Assembly (NCBI RefSeq): GCF_008000755.1
Contig: NZ_CP041690.1
Span: 1,551,260-1,615,259 of the forward strand
Direction: 5' to 3'
Origin: Youhaiella tibetensis
GTDB lineage: Bacteria; Pseudomonadota; Alphaproteobacteria; Rhizobiales; Devosiaceae
DNA length: 64,000 nucleotides
Shown here: positions 9,371 to 18,558 of the stretch, in pieces
Layout of the letters: each line of letters starts with the position of its first letter
Numbering within the stretch: the stretch's first letter is position 1
The notes under the pieces: generated by a model
Databases searched by the model: none
Seen by the model: only the letters and a program-made list of their open reading frames with translations
What the model was told of the DNA's origin: nothing
Translations under genes and position numbers: made by a program

Positions 9371-10228
9371 ATGAGCCAGTCCGATATTCCAGATTTCTTC
9401 GTCTACGGCGAGCCGAGCCGCGCGCTTGATGTCGGCTTCCTACATGTCGAGACCGTAAGAGAAAGGAATAACATACACTTAGGAAAGGTGCTTCCGCACA
9501 AGCACGCTCAGATGGGCCAGATTACCTTCTGGACGAGCGGTCGCGGCGTCTATCGCATCGAAGACCAGGTCTGGGACTTTTCGGCGCCAACCGTCAGTTT
9601 CGTGCCGAGCAACGTCGTCCATGGTTTCACCATCGAACCCGGCACCGACGCCCTCGTCGTCTCGGTGGCCGACGGCATGCTCAAGGACCTCGCCGGACTG
9701 ACCAATCTGCCGCTGGACGCCCCGGAATTCGTCGAGAAATCCGTGGAATCGACGGACTGGGATCGGCTTTCCTGCGTTCTTGAGATGATCGCGCAGGAAT
9801 ACCGGCAGGGCCACCGAAACGATAAAATTTTAATGAATCTCGTGGCTATCGCGCTCTCGCATATCGCCCGTCTTGGCGCCGACAGGCCTATTATCGCCCA
9901 ATCCGCGAACCTGGCTCTCGCCCAGGCATTTCGTCGCCTCGTCGACGAGCAGTTTCGCGACAGCTGGCCACTGGATCGCTATGTCCAGACCCTGGGCACG
10001 ACCCCGCACCTGCTCGACAAGGCCTCGCGCCAGATCCTGCGGATGTCGCCCAAGGAAGTCGTCCTCGAGCGCCGACTGCTGGAAGCCAAGCGACTGCTCC
10101 TCTTCACCATCCGCACGGTCGAGGACATCGCCTACGAGACCGGCTTCAAGGACGCCGCCTACTTTTCGCGGTTCTTCCGCTCCCGGGAGGGGGAGGCGCC
10201 AGCGGCATGGAGGCGCTCGCGGACCTGA
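9371..10228 (+). CDS. AraC-family transcriptional regulator (HpaA-like)
   Basis: A 285-residue regulator with an N-terminal cupin-like sensor (LPHKHAQMGQITFWTSGRG, about residues 40-100) and a C-terminal double helix-turn-helix with LETRI-type AraC features (RRLLEAKRLLLFT and VEDIAYETGFKDAAYFSRFF). It is divergent from hpaBC, as regulators of the HpaA type are in other bacteria, so it probably senses the aromatic substrate and activates hpaBC. The ribosome site is weak. Confidence 0.82.
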   Translation: MSQSDIPDFFVYGEPSRALDVGFLHVETVRERNNIHLGKVLPHKHAQMGQITFWTSGRGVYRIEDQVWDFSAPTVSFVPSNVVHGFTIEPGTDALVVSVADGMLKDLAGLTNLPLDAPEFVEKSVESTDWDRLSCVLEMIAQEYRQGHRNDKILMNLVAIALSHIARLGADRPIIAQSANLALAQAFRRLVDEQFRDSWPLDRYVQTLGTTPHLLDKASRQILRMSPKEVVLERRLLEAKRLLLFTIRTVEDIAYETGFKDAAYFSRFFRSREGEAPAAWRRSRT

Positions 10229-10306
10229 TCGTTCGCCGGGCCCATGGAGCCACTTATCGCCTCGATCGGGTTCCGCTATGGTCGGGCGCACATGGAGGAA
10301 GCAGGC

Positions 10307-11242
10307 GTGAGCGAGTTTGCGCGCGAATGGACGATCCCCGTCGCAACCGGATTGCGGTTCGAGGTGACCACCGCCTATGAGAGCCCCATCTTCGAGCAGT
10401 TCTTCACCGGCTATGATCGCGCCTTCATTCTTCCCTCAGAGAAAGAAGACACCGAGGGTTTCAGGGATTGCCTGGCCCTCAACCACGGCCCCGAGCACCA
10501 GCGGCTGCTTTCCCAGTTCGGGCCGTTCGTCGAACTGTGCATTGCCATCCGCGACGCCGAGAGCGGCGCCTTCATCGGCGGCGCCAACCTTCTGGCGGTT
10601 CTCTTTGCCGGGCTGGACGGCAGACCGGTGGTGACCTCGAACCTCAACTACGTCTATGTGGAAACGGCGGCGCGGGGGAAAGGCTACCTCAAGCGCATCA
10701 TCGCCGGAATCTTCGAGCTGGTGAGTGGCCTGTTTCCGCAGGCGCGCGGCGCGGCGCCGCTGATCTTCATCGAGCAGAACGATCCCCTCAAGATGGACCC
10801 GGAGGCCTACCGAGCCGATACCGAGCATGCCGGCATCGACCAGTTCGACCGGCTGCTGGTCTGGGCCAAGGCAGGGGCCTGGCTCGTGGATTTTCCCTAT
10901 ATTCAGCCCGGGCTCTCGGAGGATCAGGGACCGGACGATACGCTGGTCTATGCCATCCTCTCCCCGCCCGGTCCCAGGCTCGACCCGGCGATCCTGGCCG
11001 GGCATCTCGAGCGGTTCTTCGCCATCTCGGTCCTCAAGGGCCGCGACGGGCGCGGGGAAGAGATCATCGCCAGCCAGGAGCGGGAGCTCAGGCGGCGCGC
11101 CGCCGAGCACGAGTTCATCCATTTGATTGATCCCAAACCCCTATTGGTTGAACTTGCCGGCCGGAGCGACCGGTGGTCCCATTGGCGGGAACGCCCTCTT
11201 TCTCTCATAGAGGCGGCTCGCGCCTACCAGCCTGCGGGCTGA
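10307..11242 (+). CDS. GNAT-like protein of unknown function
   Basis: About 311 residues from a GTG at 10307, chosen because GGAGGAA ends 6 bases before it; an ATG at 10244 is in frame but has no ribosome site. The middle contains an acetyl-CoA binding-type motif (VETAARGKGYLKRII, pattern R-x-x-G-x-G/A) after a strand, followed by a helix and the strand PLIFIEQNDP, as in GNAT acetyltransferases. The N-terminal 90 residues and C-terminal 120 residues match nothing I recognise. It sits 33 bases before the next gene, so the two probably form one operon. Substrate unknown. Confidence 0.6.
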   Translation: MSEFAREWTIPVATGLRFEVTTAYESPIFEQFFTGYDRAFILPSEKEDTEGFRDCLALNHGPEHQRLLSQFGPFVELCIAIRDAESGAFIGGANLLAVLFAGLDGRPVVTSNLNYVYVETAARGKGYLKRIIAGIFELVSGLFPQARGAAPLIFIEQNDPLKMDPEAYRADTEHAGIDQFDRLLVWAKAGAWLVDFPYIQPGLSEDQGPDDTLVYAILSPPGPRLDPAILAGHLERFFAISVLKGRDGRGEEIIASQERELRRRAAEHEFIHLIDPKPLLVELAGRSDRWSHWRERPLSLIEAARAYQPAG

Positions 11243-11275
11243 TCCGTTCGCGCGACTCCGCCGCGCGGAGGTTGC

Positions 11276-13330
11276 ATGGAAGTCGCCGAGCGAGCCGACG
11301 CCAGCCCCCACAATGTCGTCGGGCAGGGGGGCTCGCTCTACTGGACGTTGTCCCTCCACCTCGAAAGCGATCGCTTGCTCTCGCAAACGCCGCGCCTGCA
11401 CGCGCGTCTGGGCGGTGACCTGGTGGAAGAGGCCGGCAGTTCCTACGCCCAATCCTGCGTCCGCCGCCAGCGCGACAACCAGCTTCGCCTCTCGCGCAGC
11501 TACGGCACCGAGGTCGACAATGCCCTGAGCCTGCAGTTGCGCAACGCCATCGAGCCGATGTTCGAGGACGTGGCCGACCGTGAGCATCTCGGCGTGGTCG
11601 AGGATTACCTGCTTGCCATCGCCGCCACCCCAAAGAGTACCGAGGCGACCGATGCCCGCCCGGTAACCCTGCTGCTCGACGGCGACATCGGTTGGGAGAC
11701 GGAAGGACGCACTTACGCCGCCCGGTTCGCGGACCAGGCCAGGACGCGTCTCGACGCAAACCTACGTCGCCTCTGGTATGTCCACAGCGACTGCAGCATC
11801 TCCTATCATCTCTCGTTCGCCATCGATCGCTACGAGCATCGCCCCGAGCACTTCTTTCTCATCTCCATGCTTCAGAAGCTGGCGGCGCCCAAGGAGTTCA
11901 CCCTGGGCTCGCTCGCGTCCGACCGAATCGGCATCGTTGGTGCGTCCCCCAGCCTGCTGCCCTTCCGGGCCGTGCGTCTGAGCGATGGAAGCTCGGGCGA
12001 GCAGGGGCCGCTCTGGCAACAGGTGGCGCGCCTTTTCGAGAAGGATTTCGCCGACCTCTATAACGGCCTCGTGGGCGCGCCGCTCGGCAGCGCGGGCGAA
12101 CCTTCCCCCGACCCCTGGACCGATGTATTGCGGCATGAGCCCTACGTGGCGGTGCCGGGGCTGGTCATGCCGGCGGCCCGGTCGATGTTCTACTTCGCCG
12201 ACCGGCGGCTGCGCGACCTGCTGTTGCCGCGCAAGCGCAACGGGACGCCGCTCAGCCGGCTCGAACTGGTGCGCGAGGAGTTCTTCGACAGGGATCTCAA
12301 GGGCTTCCTCGCCGGACTGGAGAACGAGAAGCCGATAATGCTCGACCACCGGGTGTGGGACTGGCTCGACAATCACGGGACCGGTGCCATCGACACCGAG
12401 GGGCCGAAATTCGCCGGGATCGACCTTACCGAGCCGGGCAGTTCCTCGCTCGCCCTATGCCTTCTCTTCCTCGCCGGGTTCAACCAGAACGTCATCGACT
12501 TCCTCAACCAGGACGCCTCGGAAGTCCTCGACAGCCTCGATCCGGTTTATCCGTCGCGCGAGGAGGACATGAAGGAGGGCTTCTTCGCCCGCTTCGCCAA
12601 CCCCAACTCGCTGATCTCCTATGTCGGCTCGATGCGCAGCCTGGAGTCGGGGCGCAGGTATATCGGCACCTGTCCCTATGCCTTCCTGATCCACGTGCTG
12701 ACCATGCACAACGAGTTCCTGGCGCGCGGTTTCGAGCGGCGTTCGGATGGCACCGTGCGGGCGGTGCGGCGCGATATCTCCAACAAGGACTGGACGGCCG
12801 CCCTCGACAAGATTTCGGACTTCCGCCTTCGGGAGCAGGAGCGCTACCTGCTGCATCATTCCCATAACGTCTTCCGCTACGACACCGAACGCCTGGTTTT
12901 CGAAGCGCTCCAGAAGATCCGCGGGCTCGATCTCAAGCACGAGAAGGCCGAGAACGTGTTCGAGGCCGCAAAGTCCACCATTCGCGACGTCGAAGCCAAG
13001 AAGACCGCGAAGTACGAGAGCACGATCAGGACGCTGCTGGCGGGCATCGGCCTGCTGGCGACGTCCCAGGCGTTGTTCAACTGGTCCAACTGCGTGCAGA
13101 CCACTCTGCCGAACGGCGGAACGTGCCCGCTCGGGAGCCTGATGCTTGAGTTGGACTGGCTGCACCCCGAGCGGGCGATCTCCACCCTCGGCGTCCTTTT
13201 GCTCATCGCCTTCATTGTCTGCGTGTTGGTGCTCGCGGTCTACCTGGTCACGGCCCTGCCGAGCCTCGGGCGAAAGTTGTGGCGCTGGCCGAGCAGCCGG
13301 AGGACGCAGGCGGGAAGCGAAGGCGAATAG
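11276..13330 (+). CDS. Unknown 684-residue protein with two C-terminal membrane helices
   Basis: The protein is soluble up to about residue 570, then has a long charged helix (KSTIRDVEAKKTAKYESTIR), a first hydrophobic segment (LLAGIGLLATSQALF), a 25-residue loop with two cysteines, and a second strong helix (LGVLLLIAFIVCVLVLAVYL) with a basic tail. This order of helical stalk, two close membrane helices and short tail resembles CorA-type channels, but the GMN signature is absent. No N-terminal signal. GGAGG precedes the ATG. Paired with the upstream GNAT-like gene. I do not recognise a family and assign no function. Confidence 0.6.
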   Translation: MEVAERADASPHNVVGQGGSLYWTLSLHLESDRLLSQTPRLHARLGGDLVEEAGSSYAQSCVRRQRDNQLRLSRSYGTEVDNALSLQLRNAIEPMFEDVADREHLGVVEDYLLAIAATPKSTEATDARPVTLLLDGDIGWETEGRTYAARFADQARTRLDANLRRLWYVHSDCSISYHLSFAIDRYEHRPEHFFLISMLQKLAAPKEFTLGSLASDRIGIVGASPSLLPFRAVRLSDGSSGEQGPLWQQVARLFEKDFADLYNGLVGAPLGSAGEPSPDPWTDVLRHEPYVAVPGLVMPAARSMFYFADRRLRDLLLPRKRNGTPLSRLELVREEFFDRDLKGFLAGLENEKPIMLDHRVWDWLDNHGTGAIDTEGPKFAGIDLTEPGSSSLALCLLFLAGFNQNVIDFLNQDASEVLDSLDPVYPSREEDMKEGFFARFANPNSLISYVGSMRSLESGRRYIGTCPYAFLIHVLTMHNEFLARGFERRSDGTVRAVRRDISNKDWTAALDKISDFRLREQERYLLHHSHNVFRYDTERLVFEALQKIRGLDLKHEKAENVFEAAKSTIRDVEAKKTAKYESTIRTLLAGIGLLATSQALFNWSNCVQTTLPNGGTCPLGSLMLELDWLHPERAISTLGVLLLIAFIVCVLVLAVYLVTALPSLGRKLWRWPSSRRTQAGSEGE

Positions 13331-14461
13331 TCAGCTCCGCCGCAGCCGGCCATATTGCTCCATGATCCGCACCAGATCTCCCGTGTCGATGGCTTCGACG
13401 CGGTAGCGGTCGTAGGGGCCGCCGCCTGCCGGTTCGGCCGCCACCATGGCATTGATGATCGCCTCGTCGGTCGCCTCGATGGCGGCGCCGTAGACGGCAT
13501 CGATATGCTCGTCATTGAGCATGTCGAGGGTGAGCATCGCCGGCGCCCGATGCACCATCGGGCCTTTGTTCGCCGTCGAGAATGCCAGGAATATGTCGCC
13601 CGAATTGTTGCCCCCGACCGTGCCGTTGCGTCCGATGCCGATGGCGCCGCGCCGGGCCAGGCGGCGCAGCTGGTGCGGGGCCAGCGGCACGTCGGTGGCG
13701 ATGGTGACGATGATCGAGCCGCGCTCGGTTTCGTGGATGGGCTCGACGCCATCGCGCATGTGTTCGCCCACCGGCACGCCACAGACGGTGAGCCAGGGGC
13801 GCTGGCCGTGATTGGCCTGTACGAGGACGCCGACCGTGAAGTCACGGCCATCCAGCGTTATGCGGCGCGAGGCGGTGCCTGTGCCGGCCTTGAAGCCATA
13901 GGCGATCATGCCGGTGCCCCCGCCCACCACGCCTTCGGCCACCGGGCCGGTGTGGGCGGCATCGAGGGCCGCGAGCACGTCTTCCTCCGTCACCGGCAGG
14001 CCGTTGATGTCGTTGAGGGCGCCGTCATAGGTCTCGGCTACCACCGGCATGATCCAGAGGTGGTCGCCGCGCGAATAGGTGTCCGCGTAGCGCCGCAGCA
14101 TCCATTTGACCGCGCCGTGATGGGCGATGCCGACGGCGTGGGTATTGGTGATCAGCACGGGGCCAAGGAAATAGCCGCCATCCTCGATCCAATGGGTGCC
14201 TGTCATCTCCCCGTTGCCATTGAAGCGGTGGAGGCCGGCATAGACGGGCACCGGCTCCGCATCGGCGGCATGGGGGATGATCGCCGTGACCCCGGTGCGA
14301 ACGGGCATCGTGCGGCCCGGCCGCGGCGCCTCCTCGCGCAGCGTGCGCAGGCCGACGGCGATGCCGGCGACATCGGTGATGGCGTTGAGCGGGCCGGGCG
14401 TTCCGGCGAAGGGCAGGCCGAGATCGCGGGCGCGCGGCTTTTGGGTCTTGAGCATTTTCAT
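13331..14461 (-). CDS. P1-family (DmpA-type) aminopeptidase
   Basis: 376 residues, the usual DmpA length (about 375). These N-terminal nucleophile hydrolases cut themselves just before a serine; here the conserved NNSGDIFLAFSTAN contains it, near residue 250 in the family. Known members release N-terminal residues from peptides, including beta-peptides and D-residue amides. There is no signal peptide, so it is cytoplasmic. The start at 14461 forms an ATGA overlap with the permease gene upstream, so it is the last gene of an importer operon and probably acts on the imported compound. The longer upstream reading is out of context. Confidence 0.88.
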   Translation of the reverse strand: MKMLKTQKPRARDLGLPFAGTPGPLNAITDVAGIAVGLRTLREEAPRPGRTMPVRTGVTAIIPHAADAEPVPVYAGLHRFNGNGEMTGTHWIEDGGYFLGPVLITNTHAVGIAHHGAVKWMLRRYADTYSRGDHLWIMPVVAETYDGALNDINGLPVTEEDVLAALDAAHTGPVAEGVVGGGTGMIAYGFKAGTGTASRRITLDGRDFTVGVLVQANHGQRPWLTVCGVPVGEHMRDGVEPIHETERGSIIVTIATDVPLAPHQLRRLARRGAIGIGRNGTVGGNNSGDIFLAFSTANKGPMVHRAPAMLTLDMLNDEHIDAVYGAAIEATDEAIINAMVAAEPAGGGPYDRYRVEAIDTGDLVRIMEQYGRLRRS

Positions 14462-15288
14462 TTCTGCCGGGAGCGGAAGTAGAGGCCGAGCGAGGCGACC
14501 ACGAACGAGAAGGTCAGCATCATGACGGCAATGGCGTTGATCTCGGGCTTTATGCCTCGCCGCAGCATGGCGAAGATGAAGAGGGGCAGCGTGGTGATGT
14601 CGACGCCCGAGATGAAGTAGGTGATGACCAGGTCGTCCATCGAGATGATGAAGGCAAGGAGCGCGCCGCCCAGCACGCCCGGCATCAACTGGGGCAGCAC
14701 CACCTTGCGGAACGTCGTCCACTCGTTGGCGCCGAGATCCGCCGATGCGTTCTCGAGCGTGCGGTCCATTCCCGCGAGGCGCGCCGAGACCACGATGAAG
14801 ACGTAGGAAATCAGGAACGTGCACTGGCCGATGATGATGGTGACCAGCCCCAGATGCGCCCCGATGGCCACGAAGAAGATGAGGAGCGCGATGCCCAGGA
14901 CGATATCGGGCATGAGCATGGGCGCGAACAGCAGCACCCGGTAGAAGCTCTTGCCGAAGAAGTAGTAGCGGTGGATGGCGATGGCGAGGGCCGTGCCAAG
15001 GACGGTGGCGATTGCCGTGGTGGAGGCGGCGATGACCAGGCTGTTGCGCACCGCGGCCAGCAACTGGTCGGTGGATTCGAGATAGAGCGCGTTCTCGCTG
15101 ATCTTGGTCTTGAACCCCAGGACCTGCAGGTACCAGTCGGTGGTGAAGCCCGACCAGGTCATCATGTTGATGGGGTTGGCGTTGAACGAATAGACCACGA
15201 TCAGCGCCAGCGGCAGGTAGATGAAGCCGAAGAAGATGATGGTGTAGAGGGCGAGGCTGCCGCGGCCGAGGGTTCTTGCGATGCGCAT
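14458..15288 (-). CDS. ABC permease, PotC type
   Basis: 276 residues with six membrane segments and the EAA loop at ENASADLGANEWTTFRKVVLPQLMPG. It starts at the ATG at 15288, preceded by GGGAGG, rather than the TTG at 15309. It is the second permease of a polyamine/opine-type importer (PotABCD family) and overlaps the last bases of the first permease's region closely. Acts in the inner membrane with the proteins at 15299 and 16195. Confidence 0.88.
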   Translation of the reverse strand: MRIARTLGRGSLALYTIIFFGFIYLPLALIVVYSFNANPINMMTWSGFTTDWYLQVLGFKTKISENALYLESTDQLLAAVRNSLVIAASTTAIATVLGTALAIAIHRYYFFGKSFYRVLLFAPMLMPDIVLGIALLIFFVAIGAHLGLVTIIIGQCTFLISYVFIVVSARLAGMDRTLENASADLGANEWTTFRKVVLPQLMPGVLGGALLAFIISMDDLVITYFISGVDITTLPLFIFAMLRRGIKPEINAIAVMMLTFSFVVASLGLYFRSRQK

Positions 15289-15298
15289 GGCCGCCTCC

Positions 15299-16198
15299 CT
15301 AGAGTCCAAGCGCCGGATCGCTGCCGCGCCGGCCTTCGGTGAGCACGTAGATGAAGAGCGCCACCAGCATCGCGGCCATCACCAGCATGGCGAGCGCCGA
15401 GCCGAACGGCCAGTTGCGGGCAGCCAGGAACTGCTGCTCGATGAGATTGCCCAGCATGAGCACCTTGGCCCCACCCAGCACCTCGGGCACCACGAAATTG
15501 CCCAGCGCCGGGATGAAGACGATGATCGCGCCGCCGATGACTCCTGGCAGGGTGAGCGGAAAGATGACGCGCAGGAACGTGCGGACCGGCCCCGCCCCCA
15601 GGTCCTGGGAGGCGCGCACCAGGGCCCAGTCGAGCTTTTCCACGCTTGCATAGATGGGCAGGAACATGAACGGCACGTAGATGTAGACCATCCCCACGAT
15701 GATGGCGCCGTCCGTGTAGATCATGTCGAGCGGGCGATCGATGAGGTGGAGATCGAGTAGCACCTCGTTGATGAGGCCCGTCTGGCGCAGCAGCAGCACC
15801 CAGACGAAGAGGCGCACGATCAGGCTGGTGAAGAACGGCAGCGCGATGAGAAAGAGGCAGAAGTTCTTCCACCGCTCGGGCAGGCGCGCCACCTGGAACG
15901 CGGCGGGATAGCAGACGAGGAAAGTGCACAGCACCGTCAGCGCCGCGATGCGCACCGAGCGCCAGAAGATGGCGAGATAGACCGGATCGAACTCCTCGAA
16001 CATCGGATCGGCGAACCCGAGGATGCGGCCGAAATTGTGCGGGTAGAACTCCCACTCGGCCCCGCCATAGAGCCCGGGCATGAGAAAGCTCATCACCATC
16101 ATGATGACGAGCGGCACGACGAAAAAGGCAATGAGGAAGAGGGTCGCCGGCGTCAGCAGCACGCCCAGTTCCAGCCTCTGGCGCGAGCGGGCGCTCAT
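15299..16198 (-). CDS. ABC permease, PotB type
   Basis: 299 residues, six membrane helices, EAA loop at [20 protein letters not shown] followed by [14 protein letters not shown], as in PotB. It overlaps the end of the ATPase gene by four bases (ATGA). Forms the heterodimeric membrane channel with the PotC-type permease. Confidence 0.88.
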   Translation of the reverse strand: MSARSRQRLELGVLLTPATLFLIAFFVVPLVIMMVMSFLMPGLYGGAEWEFYPHNFGRILGFADPMFEEFDPVYLAIFWRSVRIAALTVLCTFLVCYPAAFQVARLPERWKNFCLFLIALPFFTSLIVRLFVWVLLLRQTGLINEVLLDLHLIDRPLDMIYTDGAIIVGMVYIYVPFMFLPIYASVEKLDWALVRASQDLGAGPVRTFLRVIFPLTLPGVIGGAIIVFIPALGNFVVPEVLGGAKVLMLGNLIEQQFLAARNWPFGSALAMLVMAAMLVALFIYVLTEGRRGSDPALGL

Positions 16199-17283
16199 TC
16201 GGCCGCCTCGGGCGTGGCGATGAGGTGGACGCTGGCGGGATCGTAGTAAAGCCGCGCCTTGCGGCTCGCTTCGATGGCGCCGACCTGCTGGCGCCCGCTG
16301 GCGGGCACCAAGGCGGTGAGCTTGCGGCCGCCAGCAGTGTGGCCGAGCAGCTCGAACGAGGAGCCGACGAACACCACCTGGTCGACATCGATGTCGAGGC
16401 TGGGCTGGTCGTTGGCCGCCACCAGCGAGAACTGCTCGGGCCGGATGAGCGCGGTCACCGCCGCGTTGGTCGCTGCCGGGCGGTTGCTCTGGATGGCGAT
16501 GCCATCCTGCGTGATCACACGGTTGCCGTCCCGGCTGCCCTCGAAGAGGTTGCTGGCGCCCACGAACGTGGCAACGAACGTAGTGGCCGGCTCGTCATAG
16601 ACCGCGCGCGGCGTCCCCAGTTGCTGGATCTGGCCGGCATTGAGCACGGCCACGCGATCGGACATGGTCAGCGCCTCCTCCTGGTCGTGGGTGACGAAGA
16701 CGAAGGAGATGCCCAGTTCGTGCTGGAGCGTCTTGAGCTCGATCCGCATGGCTTCGCGCAGGTTCTTGTCGAGGGCCGAAAGCGGCTCGTCGAGCAGGAG
16801 CAGCTTGGGGCGGGCGATGATGGCGCGCGCGAGCGCCACACGCTGCTGCTGGCCGCCCGACAACTGGCGTGGCCGCCGGTTTTCCAACCCCTTGAGCCCC
16901 ACCATCTCGAGCGCCTCGGCCACCCGCTTGCGACGTTCTGCCGACGGAACCCCGGCGATTTCAAGGGCGTAGCCGGTATTGTCGCCCACGCTCATATGCG
17001 GGAACAGCGCGTAGTTCTGGAACACCGTGTTGACCGGCCTGCGATGCGGCGGCACGTCGGTGACGTCCTTGCCATCGATGAGGATGCGCCCCTTTTCGAG
17101 GTCGATGAAACCGGAGATGGCCTGGAGCAGGGTGGTCTTGCCGCAACCGGATGGTCCCAGCAGCGTCAGGAACTCGTTGCGGCTGACCTCGAGATCGATT
17201 CCGCGCAGCGCATAGATGCGGTGCCCCTCGGGCACCGGGAAACTGCGCGTCGCGTTCTCCAGCGTGACGATCTGGTCCGACAT
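16195..17283 (-). CDS. ABC ATPase, PotA type
   Basis: 362 residues from the ATG at 17283 ([10 protein letters not shown]). Walker [10 protein letters not shown], signature [14 protein letters not shown], Walker [13 protein letters not shown] and the switch histidine in VTHDQEEAL are all present, followed by a TOBE-type C-terminal domain. It energises the importer and is the first gene of the leftward operon ATPase-permease-permease-peptidase, divergent from the binding-protein gene. Confidence 0.9.
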   Translation of the reverse strand: MSDQIVTLENATRSFPVPEGHRIYALRGIDLEVSRNEFLTLLGPSGCGKTTLLQAISGFIDLEKGRILIDGKDVTDVPPHRRPVNTVFQNYALFPHMSVGDNTGYALEIAGVPSAERRKRVAEALEMVGLKGLENRRPRQLSGGQQQRVALARAIIARPKLLLLDEPLSALDKNLREAMRIELKTLQHELGISFVFVTHDQEEALTMSDRVAVLNAGQIQQLGTPRAVYDEPATTFVATFVGASNLFEGSRDGNRVITQDGIAIQSNRPAATNAAVTALIRPEQFSLVAANDQPSLDIDVDQVVFVGSSFELLGHTAGGRKLTALVPASGRQQVGAIEASRKARLYYDPASVHLIATPEAAE

Positions 17284-17311
17284 CTCGATTTTTCGCCCCC
17301 TCGGCGGAAAT

Positions 17312-17325
17312 GTTATCGAAATAAC
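17312..17325. promoter_or_regulatory. Inverted repeat in the potA/potD divergent promoter region
   Basis: GTTATCGAAATAAC has perfect 5-bp arms around CGAA and lies in the 144-bp gap between the divergent ATPase and binding-protein genes. An RpiR-family regulator is encoded just downstream of the binding protein, making it the natural candidate to bind here. Inference. Confidence 0.35.
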
Positions 17326-17427
17326 TCTTGTGCCATTGCGATATCTGGATTTCATTCTTGCGGGGAAGTCAACGGCCCTGAGGGAAAAAGGGTGGTGATT
17401 TCACGCAAGGGAAAAGGGGAAATCGCG

Positions 17428-18501
17428 ATGACAACGCGCACGACTACCGGGACGTCCGCTCTCAAGCGCCTGGCGCGCGGCCTGCTGATCGGAACGGCAG
17501 CCGCTCTCAGCTTTGCCGGGGCCGCCCTGGCCGACGGCGAACTCAACGTCTTCAACTGGGGCGAATACATCAATCCGGAGGTCCTCAAGGCCTTCGAGGC
17601 CGAAACCGGCATCAAGGTGAACCTGTCCACCTATTCGTCCAACGAGGAAATGCTGGCCAAGGTCCAGGGCGGCGCGACCGGCTACGACATCGTGTTCCCG
17701 TCCGTCTGGATGCAGGACATCATGGCCAAGCTCGACCTGCTCGAGAAGACCGACATCAATCAGTACGAGGGCTTCAAGAACATCGACCCGAACTTCCTGC
17801 GCGCCAAGAGCGACCCGAAGGGCGAATACTGCCTGCCCTACGCGTGGGGCACGGTGGGCATCGTCTACAACAAGAAGGTACTGGGCAAGGACATCACGGG
17901 CTGGAAGGACCTGCTGGCCACCGTCAAGGAAAAGGGCCTCAAGATCGGGCTGCTCGACGACATGCGCGAGGTCATCAGCGTCGGGCTGATCCTCAACGGC
18001 AAGAGCGTCAACACGACCGACCCGAACGACCTGGCACAGGCGGCCGATACGGTGATTGCCATGAAGCCGGACGTCGCAGCCTTCAGCTACGACACCCGCC
18101 CCATGGTGATGGCGGGCGAACTGGCCGCGGCCCATGCCTTCGTCGGCGCCATGATCGACGTCTTCGCCAATCCCGAGCTCGAGGGCTACGTGATCCCCGA
18201 GGAAGGCGCCACGATGTACCAGGAGGACATCTGCGTCCTCAAGACGTCGCCGAACAAGGAAAACGCCAAGAAATTCCTCGAGTTCTACACCAAGCCCGAG
18301 ATTGTCGCGCTCAATATCGCCCAGCAGACCAACGGCACCGCGAACGTTCCGGCGCGCACCATGACGCCGCCCCAGATCGCCCAGAGCCAGGAGATCAATC
18401 CGCCCGAGGACGTGATGAAGCGGCTCCAGATCTTCGAGGACCTCGGCCAGGCCGTCCGCCTCTACGATCGGACGTGGACCAAGATCAAAACCGCCGAATA
18501 G
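17428..18501 (+). CDS. Polyamine-type periplasmic binding protein (PotD family)
   Basis: 357 residues. The signal peptide (residues 1-36) has a basic start, a hydrophobic core and the cut site AGAALA-DGELN. The mature start LNVFNWGEYINPEVLKAFE is the PotD/PotF hallmark, followed by YDIVFPSVWMQDIM and LPYAWGTVGIVYNKK. It delivers a polyamine or related amine-bearing compound to the divergent importer. The start is the ATG at 17428 with AAGGGGA upstream; the reading frame stays open far upstream but only as antisense of the ATPase gene. Confidence 0.9.
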   Translation: MTTRTTTGTSALKRLARGLLIGTAAALSFAGAALADGELNVFNWGEYINPEVLKAFEAETGIKVNLSTYSSNEEMLAKVQGGATGYDIVFPSVWMQDIMAKLDLLEKTDINQYEGFKNIDPNFLRAKSDPKGEYCLPYAWGTVGIVYNKKVLGKDITGWKDLLATVKEKGLKIGLLDDMREVISVGLILNGKSVNTTDPNDLAQAADTVIAMKPDVAAFSYDTRPMVMAGELAAAHAFVGAMIDVFANPELEGYVIPEEGATMYQEDICVLKTSPNKENAKKFLEFYTKPEIVALNIAQQTNGTANVPARTMTPPQIAQSQEINPPEDVMKRLQIFEDLGQAVRLYDRTWTKIKTAE

Positions 18502-18514
18502 GCTTGACCCGACC

Positions 18515-18543
18515 GGTCCGGGCCTTAAGGCTCGGGCCGGACC
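18515..18543 (+). terminator. Hairpin between potD-type gene and rpiR
   Basis: GGTCCGG and CCGGACC pair, with further G-C pairs around a TTAAGG loop region. There is no T-run, so it may be a stabilising or attenuating hairpin that lets the binding protein be expressed above the regulator. Confidence 0.4.
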
Positions 18544-18558
18544 AGTGCGGGGTAGGGG

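Noticed and set aside
10244-10306. ATG at 10244 as the start of the GNAT-like gene
   Set aside because: It has no ribosome site and falls 16 bases behind the AraC stop, while the GTG at 10307 has GGAGGAA at the right distance. Not fully excluded.
14462-14824. Longer N-terminus for the P1 peptidase
   Set aside because: It overlaps the permease gene in another frame and is not part of the family fold; the ATGA overlap at 14458-14461 is the normal start.
16225-17427. Upstream extension of the potD-type gene, open back to 16225
   Set aside because: This part is antisense to the ATPase gene and has no domain. The signal peptide begins exactly at the ATG at 17428 with a ribosome site.
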